The position numbers were made by a program, and so were the translations under genes. A stretch of 64,000 nucleotides of DNA from Neobacillus sp. OS1-2 (lineage in GTDB: Bacteria; Bacillota; Bacilli; Bacillales; Cytobacillaceae), in NCBI RefSeq assembly GCF_030915505.1, contig NZ_CP133265.1:3872001-3936000 (forward strand), in the 5' to 3' direction. The notes under the pieces were generated by a model. It was not told the origin of the DNA. It did no database searches and was given only the letters and a program-made list of their open reading frames with translations. This document shows, in pieces, positions 1 through 8,304 of the stretch (position 1 is its first letter; each line of letters begins with the position of its first letter).

Positions 1-915
1 CTTCTTCCCTGTTAAAACAGATTGGGTGTCAATGACACTGCCTGTTTTATCGGTAATATTTTTCACCTTGGATTTATAGCCATGAAGGACATCCTCATAC
101 TGCATTTCTAACTGACTTTTCCCTATTCGGTCATTGTGGCTATAGCCCCTTGCCAAAAAATAATCTAATTGATCTGCAGGCAGACCATCACCGGAGTTGG
201 TCACTTTTCCCAAAACAGATCTTAGTGTATGGTTAAAGGCATAGGTACGATCCCAATCCGTGGTTGTTTCGATCCCTGGAAGAGAATGAAGATTTTCGCT
301 AACCACTGCAAATTCCTTTTCGGTAACCGCTTCGTTTTTTACCATTTGCGAGGTGAATTTATATCCGCTGGTAAATTCACGAAAAATCGCTAGTACTTCA
401 AGGTCTTCATCCGTTAATTCTTTCAAATCTTCCTCCGTGATGCGACCTAATTTTAATTGATAGATTTCTTTATCGGTTATTTTTTTGGCCTCATATAAGC
501 CCCTTTCCATTTTAGTGATTTTACTATCAGCACGTACCTGATTCTTTAACATCCAAAAATCCCGCTTGTCTCTATCTGTGACCTTATCGGTTTTCTTTTC
601 TATCAACTGAGCTAATTTCTTTGCAGTTTCAAGCATTTCTTGTTGACTAAAACCTTCATTTGTAAAAGTAATGGCACTTTTTGGAGCGTTATCGACGATG
701 ACACGAAAATCACGGTCGAATAGTTTTCCGCGAGGGACAGGGTGGCTAACGGTAAAATCCTCCTTTCTTTCCAAATCCCGCTTGAAATTTTCTCCATAAA
801 CAATTTGAACGAAGCCCAGTCGAAGAATTAATATCGAAAATAATAGAAATACACTAAAGAAAAGTACATTTAGACGAAAAGGAAAATGAGACTTTTTCTT
901 TTTCTGTTTCTCCAA
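1..915 (-). CDS. Class B penicillin-binding protein, N-terminal part (PBP2A/PbpH-like)
   Basis: The reading frame enters from the left edge and is open for 305 codons, so the transpeptidase domain lies outside the window. The product begins with a Lys-rich stretch, then one membrane segment (about residues 15-35, FFSVFLLFSILILRLG) and the PBP dimerisation/pedestal domain with the typical VPRGKLFDRD-type motif near residue 63. This is the layout of Bacillus PBP2A/PbpH elongation transpeptidases that cross-link peptidoglycan outside the membrane. I chose the TTG at 915 because AAAGGATG lies a good distance upstream; an ATG at 927 is in frame but has no room for a ribosome site. It is divergent from the Gln-rich gene at 1004. 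The exact PBP paralogue cannot be fixed without the C-terminus. Confidence 0.82.
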   Translation of the reverse strand, partial: MEKQKKKKSHFPFRLNVLFFSVFLLFSILILRLGFVQIVYGENFKRDLERKEDFTVSHPVPRGKLFDRDFRVIVDNAPKSAITFTNEGFSQQEMLETAKKLAQLIEKKTDKVTDRDKRDFWMLKNQVRADSKITKMERGLYEAKKITDKEIYQLKLGRITEEDLKELTDEDLEVLAIFREFTSGYKFTSQMVKNEAVTEKEFAVVSENLHSLPGIETTTDWDRTYAFNHTLRSVLGKVTNSGDGLPADQLDYFLARGYSHNDRIGKSQLEMQYEDVLHGYKSKVKNITDKTGSVIDTQSVLTGKK

Positions 916-1003
916 ATGGTTGCACATCCTTTGCGTTTTATTTGGATAAAAAGATAGAATCAATAGAAACTAAAGGAAACGGTATATAAATGGAGGGTTG
1001 TTC

Positions 1004-1396
1004 ATGAAAAAACAAAATAAGCAGCAAAATCAGTCTCAAAGCTTTCAACAACAACAAATACAGCAACAACAGCAGCAGCTGAATCAAAATCAGGCAATGA
1101 TGGAGCAGCAATTTCAAACTCAAAAACAGCAAGCACTACAGACGATGCAGCAGGCTGAGCAAATGATCCAGCAAAATGCTTCGATGTCCAATCCGCAGGC
1201 AATGCAGCAGGCGGGGCAACAGCTGCAACAGGCTGTTCAACAGCTAAACCAATTGCAAGGAATGGCGGTGACCCAGGCAACCACTGCTCAGCAGCAGCAA
1301 TTAGAACAAGTCCAGCAGCAAATTGAGCAAGCAGCTCAGACACTTAGTTTGATTGAGTCACTTAATGAGGGAAATTATAGCTTTAAAAAAGGGTAA
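1004..1396 (+). CDS. Gln-rich low-complexity small protein
   Basis: A 130-residue protein with about 51 glutamines (39 percent), runs such as QQQQIQQQQQQ near residues 16-26, many Met and Ala, and no Cys or Trp. It has no signal peptide or membrane segment; the middle and C-terminal parts (QQLQQAVQQLNQLQ and similar) should form amphipathic or coiled helices. The ATG at 1004 is preceded by GGAGG with a 7-base gap; a TTG two codons earlier is less likely. A rho-independent terminator follows, so this is a monocistronic gene. The antisense strand is also open, which is a by-product of CAG/CAA repetition. I do not recognise the family. It lacks the repeated FGTEF-type motifs of gamma SASP, so I do not call it one; a spore or coat-related role is only a guess. 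Confidence 0.7.
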   Translation: MKKQNKQQNQSQSFQQQQIQQQQQQLNQNQAMMEQQFQTQKQQALQTMQQAEQMIQQNASMSNPQAMQQAGQQLQQAVQQLNQLQGMAVTQATTAQQQQLEQVQQQIEQAAQTLSLIESLNEGNYSFKKG

Positions 1397-1406
1397 AGCC
1401 TTGACG

Positions 1407-1440
1407 AACCCAGCTTTCAAATGGAAGCTGGGTTTTTTTT
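1407..1440 (+). terminator. Rho-independent terminator of the Gln-rich gene
   Basis: A perfect 10-bp stem (AACCCAGCTT / AAGCTGGGTT) with an 8-base loop is followed by a T run. It starts ten bases after the stop codon of the Gln-rich gene and abuts the convergent dehydrogenase gene. Confidence 0.9.
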
Positions 1441-1918
1441 ATGCTTGTTTCTCTGCTTGAACAGCCGCTTTTACGGCATCTTTTATTTCTTGATAACCCG
1501 TACAGCGGCAGAGATTGGATTGCATCCATTCCTCTATGACCTCTTCATCTGCATTGGGATGCTTCTTTGCCAGGGCATGGCAATTTAAGATAAAACCGGG
1601 GGTACAAAAACCACATTGAATAGCCCATTTTTCGACAAATATCCTTTGAATTGGTGAATCCATAAGACTTTCAATGGTGGTAATGGGCTGGTTAATGGTT
1701 TCGATGGCAAGGGATAGGCAGGAATGCATAGTTTCCCCATTGATTAATACGGTACATGCCCCACAATCCCCATTTTCACAGGCTCGCTTTGCCCCAGTTA
1801 AACCCAGTTGCTCACGCAACGTATGTAAAAGGGTATCAGCCGATCGAACCATTACCTCATGTGTTTCCCCGTTTACATGCAATTTGACAACCGTTTTGGC
1901 TAAACTATTTTGGATCAT
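1439..1918 (-). CDS. Molybdenum hydroxylase (xanthine dehydrogenase family), 2Fe-2S subunit
   Basis: A 159-residue electron-transfer subunit. An N-terminal plant-type ferredoxin domain carries CENGDCGAC (about residues 47-55) and a further Cys in SCLSL. A C-terminal helical domain carries CGFCTPG (about 102-108) and CRCTGY, giving the eight Cys that hold two [2Fe-2S] clusters. Length and motifs match the CoxS/PucE/NdhS family. It is the last gene of a three-gene operon transcribed leftward, overlaps the FAD subunit gene by 4 bases (ATGA) and has GGAGGTGG upstream. It passes electrons from the Mo centre to FAD. The substrate cannot be read from this subunit. Confidence 0.93.
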   Translation of the reverse strand: MIQNSLAKTVVKLHVNGETHEVMVRSADTLLHTLREQLGLTGAKRACENGDCGACTVLINGETMHSCLSLAIETINQPITTIESLMDSPIQRIFVEKWAIQCGFCTPGFILNCHALAKKHPNADEEVIEEWMQSNLCRCTGYQEIKDAVKAAVQAEKQA

Positions 1919-2754
1919 GCCGGTGCCACCTCCAAGGAATCCATTATTTCATGTAAAGCATTTTTTAAAACAAATGTACGGTATTCGCGGGATGCCTGTA
2001 TGTCATCAATAATCTGCGCTGGCAGTAAACTAACTGCCTTATTAATCTTTTCTGCCATGGAGAGGGATGTTTCATTTAATGCTGCTTCTACTTGGTCGGA
2101 TCTGAATGGATATTCACATACTCCGCTAAAAGCGGTTCGGATTCTCTGATCCTTCACGAGCGCTGCAATCGAAACGACAGGATAACTAACCTTCGTGATT
2201 TTGGTTTTTTTTAAGCTGGCAAAGGGGAGAGACCCATAGCTTTTTTTTACCAAAATTTGCACAAGGAATTCCCCGCTACCGATTTTTAGCTCCTTATCAA
2301 GTATATTTGTTAATGGGAGAACCAGCTCACCCTCACTCCTTGCCAGTTTTACTTTTGCATCCGATAAAAGAAGTGGTAAAATACCTTCCCGATAAATTAA
2401 TCGGCTGTTAATATTTCCTCCAATGGTAATCTTGTTCCTTGAAGTATGATCTGCGATCTGTTTAACCGTTTGCCCCAGTAACGGAAATATTGAGGATTCT
2501 GTAATTTTATTCAATGAAACAGCAGAACCGATGACAAATTGATCACCCTGCTGTTCCAATACATGACACTCACGGATCCCCTTAATATCGATAATGGCAT
2601 CTGCTGCCATTTGATTGATGCGGGAAAAAGTAATAAATTCGGTCCCACCGCTATAGTAGATCACCTTTTTTCCTTGATTGCGAAGCTCTTGATACGTTTG
2701 AATCGCTTCGGGTATGGTCTCTGGTTTATAGTATTCAAAGTCAAACGGAATCAT
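1915..2754 (-). CDS. Molybdenum hydroxylase (xanthine dehydrogenase family), FAD-binding subunit
   Basis: A 279-residue medium subunit of the CoxM/PucC type. The N-terminal half has the PCMH-type FAD-binding fold: YYSGGTEFITFSR near residue 33 corresponds to the first FAD loop, and TIGGNINSRL near residue 110 to the second conserved GGN loop. The C-terminal half is the CO-dehydrogenase flavoprotein C-terminal domain. The start has AAGGAGA upstream. It overlaps both neighbours, which indicates tight co-translation of the three subunits. It accepts electrons from the 2Fe-2S subunit and passes them to NAD+ or another acceptor. Confidence 0.92.
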   Translation of the reverse strand: MIPFDFEYYKPETIPEAIQTYQELRNQGKKVIYYSGGTEFITFSRINQMAADAIIDIKGIRECHVLEQQGDQFVIGSAVSLNKITESSIFPLLGQTVKQIADHTSRNKITIGGNINSRLIYREGILPLLLSDAKVKLARSEGELVLPLTNILDKELKIGSGEFLVQILVKKSYGSLPFASLKKTKITKVSYPVVSIAALVKDQRIRTAFSGVCEYPFRSDQVEAALNETSLSMAEKINKAVSLLPAQIIDDIQASREYRTFVLKNALHEIMDSLEVAPA

Positions 2755-5095
2755 TTTGGGTCTCCTTCCGTGTCTTCCAGATTAATTCCGGGATAAGTGG
2801 TAAATGATTTAACTCTACCTGTGCCGCTGTGGAAAGGCTATTTGCCAGGGCGCCAGCCATTCCAATGACACCGTATTCACCAATGCCTCGTGCCCCGTAT
2901 GGTCCATCAGCGGAAGGGGATTCAATAAAATCTACTAAATACTCTACCGGTTGTTCTCCAAACCGCATCATTTGATAGGTTCTTAGTTGTGGATTTAGAA
3001 CTTTTCCGGTTTCATCAAAAATTAAAGCTTCTCTACTGGCAAAGCTAAGTCCTAAATACATGCCGCCACGCATTTGCTGGGTGGCCATCGCCGGGTTAAT
3101 GATCGTTCCGCCATCAAGAACTGTTACCGCTTTCAATAGTTTATAGGTACAATCGTTTGTGTCATATTCGATTTCTACCGCTTGGGTTCCAACGGACCAC
3201 CATGGCCCAGGTTTTCCAAATCCTGTTTCTTTATCCATCGGGGTTAAATGACGCTGAATATATTTTCCATGGCCGACAACCTGTCCCTCCACTGCATGGC
3301 CATTTGGATACTTATATCCCAAAGCTAAATCTTCAATGTTGATTCCGTATTCAGGGCTTGGTTTAAGGTATACCCGGCCACCGCCAACCTCCAAATCTTC
3401 CATTGAACATTGCATAGCGATGGAGGCAGTTCGTTTTAATTGAGAGATAGCATCATCTGCCGCCGCCATGACGGCTCTTCCAGCTAGAAATGTTGTACTG
3501 CTGGCAACGGTCCGCCATTGATGGGGGTCATACTGTGAATTTACTTCCATTGTGACATGGACTTTTTTAATATCCATTTTTAATCGTTCCGCAACTAATT
3601 GGGCTAAAACGGTTTTGGTTCCTTGGCCTAATTCAATGGCAGCACAATTCAAATTCACGCTGCCATCTGCCTCAAACTTAATAACAGCTCCTGATTGTGC
3701 GTTTGTCGATGTTGTCGATGTCTTCCAAAATGTACTAATGCCCTTAGCCTTTATTTTATTTTTGGAGATTTCAATCCGTTGTCCTTCATCCCATTTAATC
3801 AGCTCTTTAGCTCGTTCTATGCATTTATCGACATCACCAATATTATTAGCGTTAAGTACTGTCTGGGTAGGAGAGGTGTTACCGGGTTTAATGGCATTTA
3901 TTTTTCGTAGCTCCGTCGGATCCATGTTTAATTGTTGCGCCAGCTGATCCATCGTCCGCTCAACTGCAAAGGTGAGTTCCGGGTGGGCGTATCCCCGGAA
4001 TGACGTGGCAAAAGGATGGTTCGTATACATACAATAAGAATCGCACCAAACGTTCGGTACATCATACGGGCCTGTACAATCGAGTGCCATTGCACGGGTA
4101 ATCCCGGCAGCTTGATCTGTATATGCACCGGAGTCAATCAAGAAGGTATATTGACCCGCCATTATTTTTCCTTCTTTATTCGTACCAAGAGAAATAGTAG
4201 CCTCAAGCCCGATGTGACATGGCGCCGTGATTAAATCTTCCTCACGTTCATATTCCAATTTCACCATTTTCCCGCCAATCGCTTTTGATGCTAAGTACGC
4301 AAGCGGTTCTAGCTGAACCGTGCCTTTTCCGCCAAATGCACCGCCAATCAAAGGTGTATGGACGATGATATTTCCTACATCGATATTAAAAAATTGATTT
4401 AACACCTTTTTAATCGTGAATGGGGACTGGGTAGTTGAGTGAACAACGACCTTACCGGCCGGATTTATTTCTACTCTTGTACCACGGGTTTCTAATGCTG
4501 CATGGTCAGATAAATTAAAGGAATAGCTTGCGCTTATTTTGGAGTCGCATTTTTCCCAGGTCTTAATAAAATCTCCCTTGCGAATTTTGATATGACTGCC
4601 AATATTCGTCCCTTGAACAGGGTAGACATTGCTAATAATCTTTATATATTGACCGGAATTTTCATGAATTAACGGTGCATCGTTTTTGAAAGCCTCTCGA
4701 GCAGAATTAACCACCGGTAATGGGGTATAGTCAACTTTTACTTGCTGAGAAGCCTTTTTAGCCTGGTATTCATGGTCCGCCACAACAATGGCCACCGGTT
4801 CCCCATAATACCGTACTTTTTCGTAAGCTAACGGGGGCCGATCTGCAAGAATGGGTCCGATATGATAAGGGAACGTGTTGCCGGTCACGATGGCACGGAC
4901 TCCCGGTACTTTCCATGCTTCAGTAAGATCGATGTGGTTAATTTTTGCATGGGCATGTGTGCTGGTTACTAATTTCGCATGGGCTAAGCCCGGGGTTGAG
5001 AAATCCCCCAGGTATCTCACCGTTCCTGCTGCTTTTTCGACCGCATCAATTCTCTGTTCGGACGTTCCAACCGATTTCCATGGTTTTTCTTGCAT
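2741..5095 (-). CDS. Molybdenum hydroxylase (xanthine dehydrogenase family), Mo-cofactor catalytic subunit
   Basis: A 784-residue large subunit, the usual length for the family. It starts with the aldehyde oxidase/xanthine dehydrogenase a/b hammerhead domain (about 15-125), followed by the molybdopterin-binding domain. GGAFGGKG (about 250-257), FRGYAHPE near 365 and GQGTKTVLAQ near 490 line the cofactor site, and GARGIGEYG near 735 contains the conserved active-site Glu. The Cys-containing loop of true CO dehydrogenases is not present, so hydroxylation of a purine, other N-heterocycle or aldehyde is more likely. GGAGGA lies 9 bases before the ATG. The gene order is large-medium-small, with no maturation chaperone or uptake gene in view. 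Substrate assignment is open. Confidence 0.9.
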   Translation of the reverse strand: MQEKPWKSVGTSEQRIDAVEKAAGTVRYLGDFSTPGLAHAKLVTSTHAHAKINHIDLTEAWKVPGVRAIVTGNTFPYHIGPILADRPPLAYEKVRYYGEPVAIVVADHEYQAKKASQQVKVDYTPLPVVNSAREAFKNDAPLIHENSGQYIKIISNVYPVQGTNIGSHIKIRKGDFIKTWEKCDSKISASYSFNLSDHAALETRGTRVEINPAGKVVVHSTTQSPFTIKKVLNQFFNIDVGNIIVHTPLIGGAFGGKGTVQLEPLAYLASKAIGGKMVKLEYEREEDLITAPCHIGLEATISLGTNKEGKIMAGQYTFLIDSGAYTDQAAGITRAMALDCTGPYDVPNVWCDSYCMYTNHPFATSFRGYAHPELTFAVERTMDQLAQQLNMDPTELRKINAIKPGNTSPTQTVLNANNIGDVDKCIERAKELIKWDEGQRIEISKNKIKAKGISTFWKTSTTSTNAQSGAVIKFEADGSVNLNCAAIELGQGTKTVLAQLVAERLKMDIKKVHVTMEVNSQYDPHQWRTVASSTTFLAGRAVMAAADDAISQLKRTASIAMQCSMEDLEVGGGRVYLKPSPEYGINIEDLALGYKYPNGHAVEGQVVGHGKYIQRHLTPMDKETGFGKPGPWWSVGTQAVEIEYDTNDCTYKLLKAVTVLDGGTIINPAMATQQMRGGMYLGLSFASREALIFDETGKVLNPQLRTYQMMRFGEQPVEYLVDFIESPSADGPYGARGIGEYGVIGMAGALANSLSTAAQVELNHLPLIPELIWKTRKETQNDSV

Positions 5096-5179
5096 AAAGC
5101 GAAGTCCTCCTGGTAAATAAAATATGTGTATCAGGGTTTCTCCACGTTATTTTCTCTTTGGTTGTAAAATTTATACAGA

Positions 5180-5208
5180 TTGACACATGATTAAAAGTAT
5201 CATATATT
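5180..5208 (+). promoter_or_regulatory. Sigma-A promoter of the ykoY leader
   Basis: TTGACA and TATATT are separated by 17 bases, about 25 bases before the riboswitch aptamer starts. This is the best-looking housekeeping promoter in the window. Confidence 0.82.
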
Positions 5209-5231
5209 ATTAGTAATTAAATATTTCCTTT

Positions 5232-5328
5232 TTAAAGGGGAGTAGCTGCTACAATAAAGTCGTCATTTCGAGGATTCATTTCTCCGGCTTTATTGGCAAC
5301 ATGGACGTTGTTAGCAAGACCTTTACTT
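5232..5328 (+). promoter_or_regulatory. yybP-ykoY Mn2+ riboswitch aptamer
   Basis: The leader contains the family hallmarks: AAAGGGGAGTAGC at the 5' side and TTAGCAAGACCTTT at the 3' side, with the closing P1 helix formed by AAAGG at 5234 and CCTTT at about 5320. The two arms between them carry the paired L1/L3 regions that bind Mn2+ in characterised members. It sits between a sigma-A promoter and an intrinsic terminator upstream of a TerC-family gene, exactly as in Bacillus ykoY. Known members switch transcription on when Mn2+ binds. Confidence 0.9.
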
Positions 5329-5356
5329 TACTGTAATGGTCTTTTTGTGTTTTTTT

Positions 5357-5391
5357 AGGCCTTTACTGTATCTAAGTAAAGGCCTATTTTT
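5357..5391 (+). terminator. Regulated terminator of the Mn2+ riboswitch
   Basis: A perfect 10-bp stem, AGGCCTTTAC / GTAAAGGCCT, is followed by ATTTTTAT. The sequence CCTTTAC also occurs in the aptamer's 3' strand (about 5320-5326) and could pair with the same GTAAAGG arm. That gives mutually exclusive folds, as expected for an on-switch. Confidence 0.85.
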
Positions 5392-5444
5392 ATGGCATGA
5401 GGGAGTATTTGTTGAAAATGAAGATCATATTGGGGGAATGAAAG

Positions 5445-6221
5445 ATGGATTTGACTCTTTTACTGGAATATGGATGGGTATTATTGATTTTGGTGGCTTT
5501 GGAGGGTTTGTTGGCAGCGGATAATGCCTTGGTTCTCGCCATTATGGTGAAACATTTACCTGAAGAAGAGCGGAAAAAAGCATTGTTCTATGGTCTTGCT
5601 GGGGCATTTGTCTTCCGCTTTGCGTCATTATTTGTGATTTCATTTCTTGTTGATGTCTGGCAGGTTCAAGCAATTGGGGCGTTATATTTATTATTCATGG
5701 CAGGTAATCATATTTTCCGGAAAGTCATGAGAGGGAAAACAGGCAAAAAAGAGGAGAAGGTATTACGTAAGGCTGGAGGATTTTGGACGACTGTATTCAA
5801 GGTAGAAATAGCGGATATTGCTTTCGCCGTTGATTCTATTCTTGCAGCGGTTGCGATGGCAGTGGTTCTTCCAGACACAAAACTTCCCAATATTGGGGGG
5901 CTTGACGGTGGTAAGTTCTTAGTGATCTTTGCCGGAGGTATTATCGGATTGATCATCATGCGTTTTGCTGCCAACCAGTTTGTGAAGCTGCTGGAGAAAA
6001 GGCCTGGTCTTGAAATCGCGGCCTTTACAATTGTTGGCTGGGTCGGTGTTAAACTTGCTGTTTACACCCTCTCACATCCGTCATTAGCGATTCTTAGTGA
6101 AGATTTTGCCCATTCAACAGAATGGAAGGTAAGTTTTTATCTAGTTTTAGTGGGGATTGCGGCTGCAGGTTGGTTTTTTTCAAAGGATCATCCACAAAAA
6201 AAGATTGAAAAAGTCTTGTGA
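5445..6221 (+). CDS. ykoY: TerC/YkoY family integral membrane protein, probable Mn2+ exporter
   Basis: A 258-residue polytopic membrane protein with about seven hydrophobic segments. It shows the TerC-family signatures EGLLAADNALVLAIMV (about 20-35) and EIADIAFAVDSILAA (about 122-136), whose acidic residues inside the membrane are the presumed metal site. The family is linked to Mn2+ export and to metal loading of secreted enzymes in Bacillus. The upstream Mn2+ riboswitch supports this role directly. The ATG has a G-rich Shine-Dalgarno site. It appears monocistronic. Confidence 0.86.
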   Translation: MDLTLLLEYGWVLLILVALEGLLAADNALVLAIMVKHLPEEERKKALFYGLAGAFVFRFASLFVISFLVDVWQVQAIGALYLLFMAGNHIFRKVMRGKTGKKEEKVLRKAGGFWTTVFKVEIADIAFAVDSILAAVAMAVVLPDTKLPNIGGLDGGKFLVIFAGGIIGLIIMRFAANQFVKLLEKRPGLEIAAFTIVGWVGVKLAVYTLSHPSLAILSEDFAHSTEWKVSFYLVLVGIAAAGWFFSKDHPQKKIEKVL

Positions 6222-6352
6222 AAAGGACGTTGGGATTAACGGGCAATGCTACTTGCTTTGGCCCGCTTAAAACCATTTCTATTTGTTAACTTTTAGGGTA
6301 CAATAATGAAAGTTGAAATCATTGACCGCTCTTACGGTTTACAGGTGATGGA

Positions 6353-6784
6353 ATGAGATATTCATTTGTTCGTTTTATTATAGTAGGAATCGTAAATACG
6401 ATAGTTGGCTTATCTTTTATGTATTTATTTTTACATGCATTAGGCCTCACGTATTGGATGTCCACTTTTCTTGGGAATTCAGTCGGGGCCATTGTAAGTT
6501 ATTTCTTAAATCGGAAATTTACCTTTCAGAGCCAAAATTCTGTGTCAACGAGTGCCATTCGTTTTGTAATTGTCATTGTGTGCTGTTATTTTATTTCCTA
6601 TCAAGTAGGTGAACGACTTGTGGTATGGCTGTTTCATGCGAATGGGCTGTTTAATGACAAGGTGATAATAGATTTTGCAGTTTTGGTCGGAACGGGAATG
6701 TACACTTTATTAAATTATTTTGGTCAAAGGGTGTTTGTTTTTCCTAAAAATACTTCTAAAGTGTGCATGAAGAATAAAATATAG
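6353..6784 (+). CDS. GtrA-family membrane protein
   Basis: A 143-residue protein with four predicted membrane segments. The start, RFIIVGIVNTIVGLSFMYLF, and the motif SYFLNRKFTF near residue 48 are typical of GtrA. Members are proposed to flip or help to flip undecaprenyl-phosphate-linked sugars for cell-wall glycosylation. It is followed after 10 bases by a PAP2-type phosphatase, which may also act on polyprenyl phosphates, so the two may work in one envelope pathway. Confidence 0.85.
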   Translation: MRYSFVRFIIVGIVNTIVGLSFMYLFLHALGLTYWMSTFLGNSVGAIVSYFLNRKFTFQSQNSVSTSAIRFVIVIVCCYFISYQVGERLVVWLFHANGLFNDKVIIDFAVLVGTGMYTLLNYFGQRVFVFPKNTSKVCMKNKI

Positions 6785-6794
6785 AGGACGTAGT

Positions 6795-7460
6795 ATGAAT
6801 TTAAAATCGAATCTTATCATTGCTTTCTTCATCAGTACAATTTGTGTTATTGGTTTTAGTCTAGTATCCTTATTGATTAGCGACAAAAAAATTATCCATT
6901 TTGATAATCGTGTGATTGCCTTTATTCAAGGACAAGAGACACCTGTTTTAACAAAGGTTATGGAGTTTTTTACCTTCATTGGATCGGCGCCATTTGTGTC
7001 AGTCCTGATTATCTTATTTGTATTTTTTCTATATAAAGTATTACATCACCGTTCGGAACTTATTCTATTTATGTCTGTAATTATTGGTTCAGCTGTTTTA
7101 AACGGTATTTTAAAGCATATTTTTAAACGGGTACGCCCTGATTTTCATCGTTTGATTGATATTTCAGGATACAGCTATCCAAGTGGACATGCCATGAATG
7201 CCTTCACGGTATTTGTAATTCTCACATTTTTACTATGGCGTCATATTCCGAGTCAATGGGGGCGAAGTGTCCTAATCGTTTGCAGCAGTTTTATGATTCT
7301 CGCTATTGGGATTAGTCGGATTTACCTTGGTGTCCATTTTCCCAGTGATATAATGGGGGGATATCTTGCAAGCGGGTTTTGGTTAACAACGGCGATATGG
7401 TTTTTTCAATATTACCAAGAAAAGCGGTATCAACAGAAATATAAAAGAGCGGGCATATAA
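6795..7460 (+). CDS. PAP2-family phosphatase (PgpB/YodM-like)
   Basis: A 221-residue membrane phosphatase with six hydrophobic segments. The three PAP2 motifs are intact: KHIFKRVRPD (about 109-118), YPSGHAMN (about 129-136) and SRIYLGVHFPSDIMGG (about 175-190), with the catalytic His in the second and third. Such enzymes remove phosphate from phosphatidylglycerophosphate or undecaprenyl diphosphate outside the membrane. It sits between GtrA and PssA, which suits phospholipid or undecaprenyl-phosphate metabolism. Which lipid it uses cannot be told from sequence. Confidence 0.88.
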   Translation: MNLKSNLIIAFFISTICVIGFSLVSLLISDKKIIHFDNRVIAFIQGQETPVLTKVMEFFTFIGSAPFVSVLIILFVFFLYKVLHHRSELILFMSVIIGSAVLNGILKHIFKRVRPDFHRLIDISGYSYPSGHAMNAFTVFVILTFLLWRHIPSQWGRSVLIVCSSFMILAIGISRIYLGVHFPSDIMGGYLASGFWLTTAIWFFQYYQEKRYQQKYKRAGI

Positions 7461-7486
7461 TTAGTTTGATTATTAACGCCCGGTAA

Positions 7487-8206
7487 TTGAAAAGTGGAGT
7501 GGTCTTTATTATTAGAAACAGTATTCCAAATTTATTTACTTTAGCTAATCTTTTTTTTGGATTTTTATCGGTTATGTATTCGGCACAAGGGGATTACAAG
7601 AATGCAGCAATCTTGATATTAATCGGGATGATGCTTGATAGTATGGATGGCCGAATTGCCAGAATGCTCCGAGTGGAAAGTGATTTAGGGAAGGAACTTG
7701 ACTCCTTAGCAGACATTGTTACATTCGGTGTTGCACCGGCGATGATGGCCTATTATTCCTACTTTTCATCCTTTGGCGTGTTGGGGATGGCGGTGGCAGG
7801 TCTATTTCCTTTATTCGGGGCATACCGCTTGGCCAGATTCAACATCAATGCGGTGAAATCTTCTTTAAAGTATTTTACAGGTGTTCCGATTACGGCTGCG
7901 GGCGGAGTGTTAACCCTGTTAACACTGTTCCATGGTAAAATGGCTGGCTTTATTTTTGTCATTGCCTTCTTTTTGCTTTGCTATTTGATGGTAAGTACGA
8001 TAAAAATCCCTAGTTTAAAGGATATTCCGTTGCCGAAATACGGAATAATCATTACCCTGTTTTTAGGATATGCCATATACATTGTTTTCAAGAAAGAACA
8101 ACACCGATTCCCCTATTTTATTTATGTGGCTATACCCCTATATGTCGCCTTTATCGGTTATCAATTGGTCAAGACAAAAAGGAGAAATAATCCGAAAAAA
8201 AAATAA
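7487..8206 (+). CDS. pssA: CDP-diacylglycerol-serine O-phosphatidyltransferase
   Basis: A 239-residue membrane protein that would make phosphatidylserine from CDP-diacylglycerol and serine. The CDP-alcohol phosphotransferase signature is complete: DGRIAR, eight residues, G, then ELDSLAD, in the first 75 residues. It is followed by FGVAPAMMAY and SSLKYFTGVP, which are typical of the serine enzyme. The C-terminus extends beyond the short Bacillus subtilis form. The start is uncertain: the TTG at 7487 lacks a ribosome site, while GTGGAGTGG at 7494-7502 would best serve a non-standard ATT near 7508 (PNLFTLANLFFG follows either way). It follows the PAP2 gene by 26 bases and is probably co-transcribed. 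Confidence 0.86.
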   Translation: MKSGVVFIIRNSIPNLFTLANLFFGFLSVMYSAQGDYKNAAILILIGMMLDSMDGRIARMLRVESDLGKELDSLADIVTFGVAPAMMAYYSYFSSFGVLGMAVAGLFPLFGAYRLARFNINAVKSSLKYFTGVPITAAGGVLTLLTLFHGKMAGFIFVIAFFLLCYLMVSTIKIPSLKDIPLPKYGIIITLFLGYAIYIVFKKEQHRFPYFIYVAIPLYVAFIGYQLVKTKRRNNPKKK

Positions 8207-8304
8207 GAATATTCAAGGTATTGCCGGTATTATCGCTTGAAACTGTCTATTTTAAGATAATAGTGGGATAATATTGGGGAATACATAATAGAGGAGATCT
8301 TAAA

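Noticed and set aside
1002..1343. Long antisense frame opposite the Gln-rich gene
   Set aside because: CAG/CAA repeats leave the opposite strand open by chance; no start signals of its own.
1004..1396. Gamma-type small acid-soluble spore protein
   Set aside because: Rich in Gln, but the duplicated segments with FGTEFASET-like motifs are missing.
2741..5095. Aerobic CO dehydrogenase large subunit
   Set aside because: The active-site Cys loop of CO dehydrogenases is not present.
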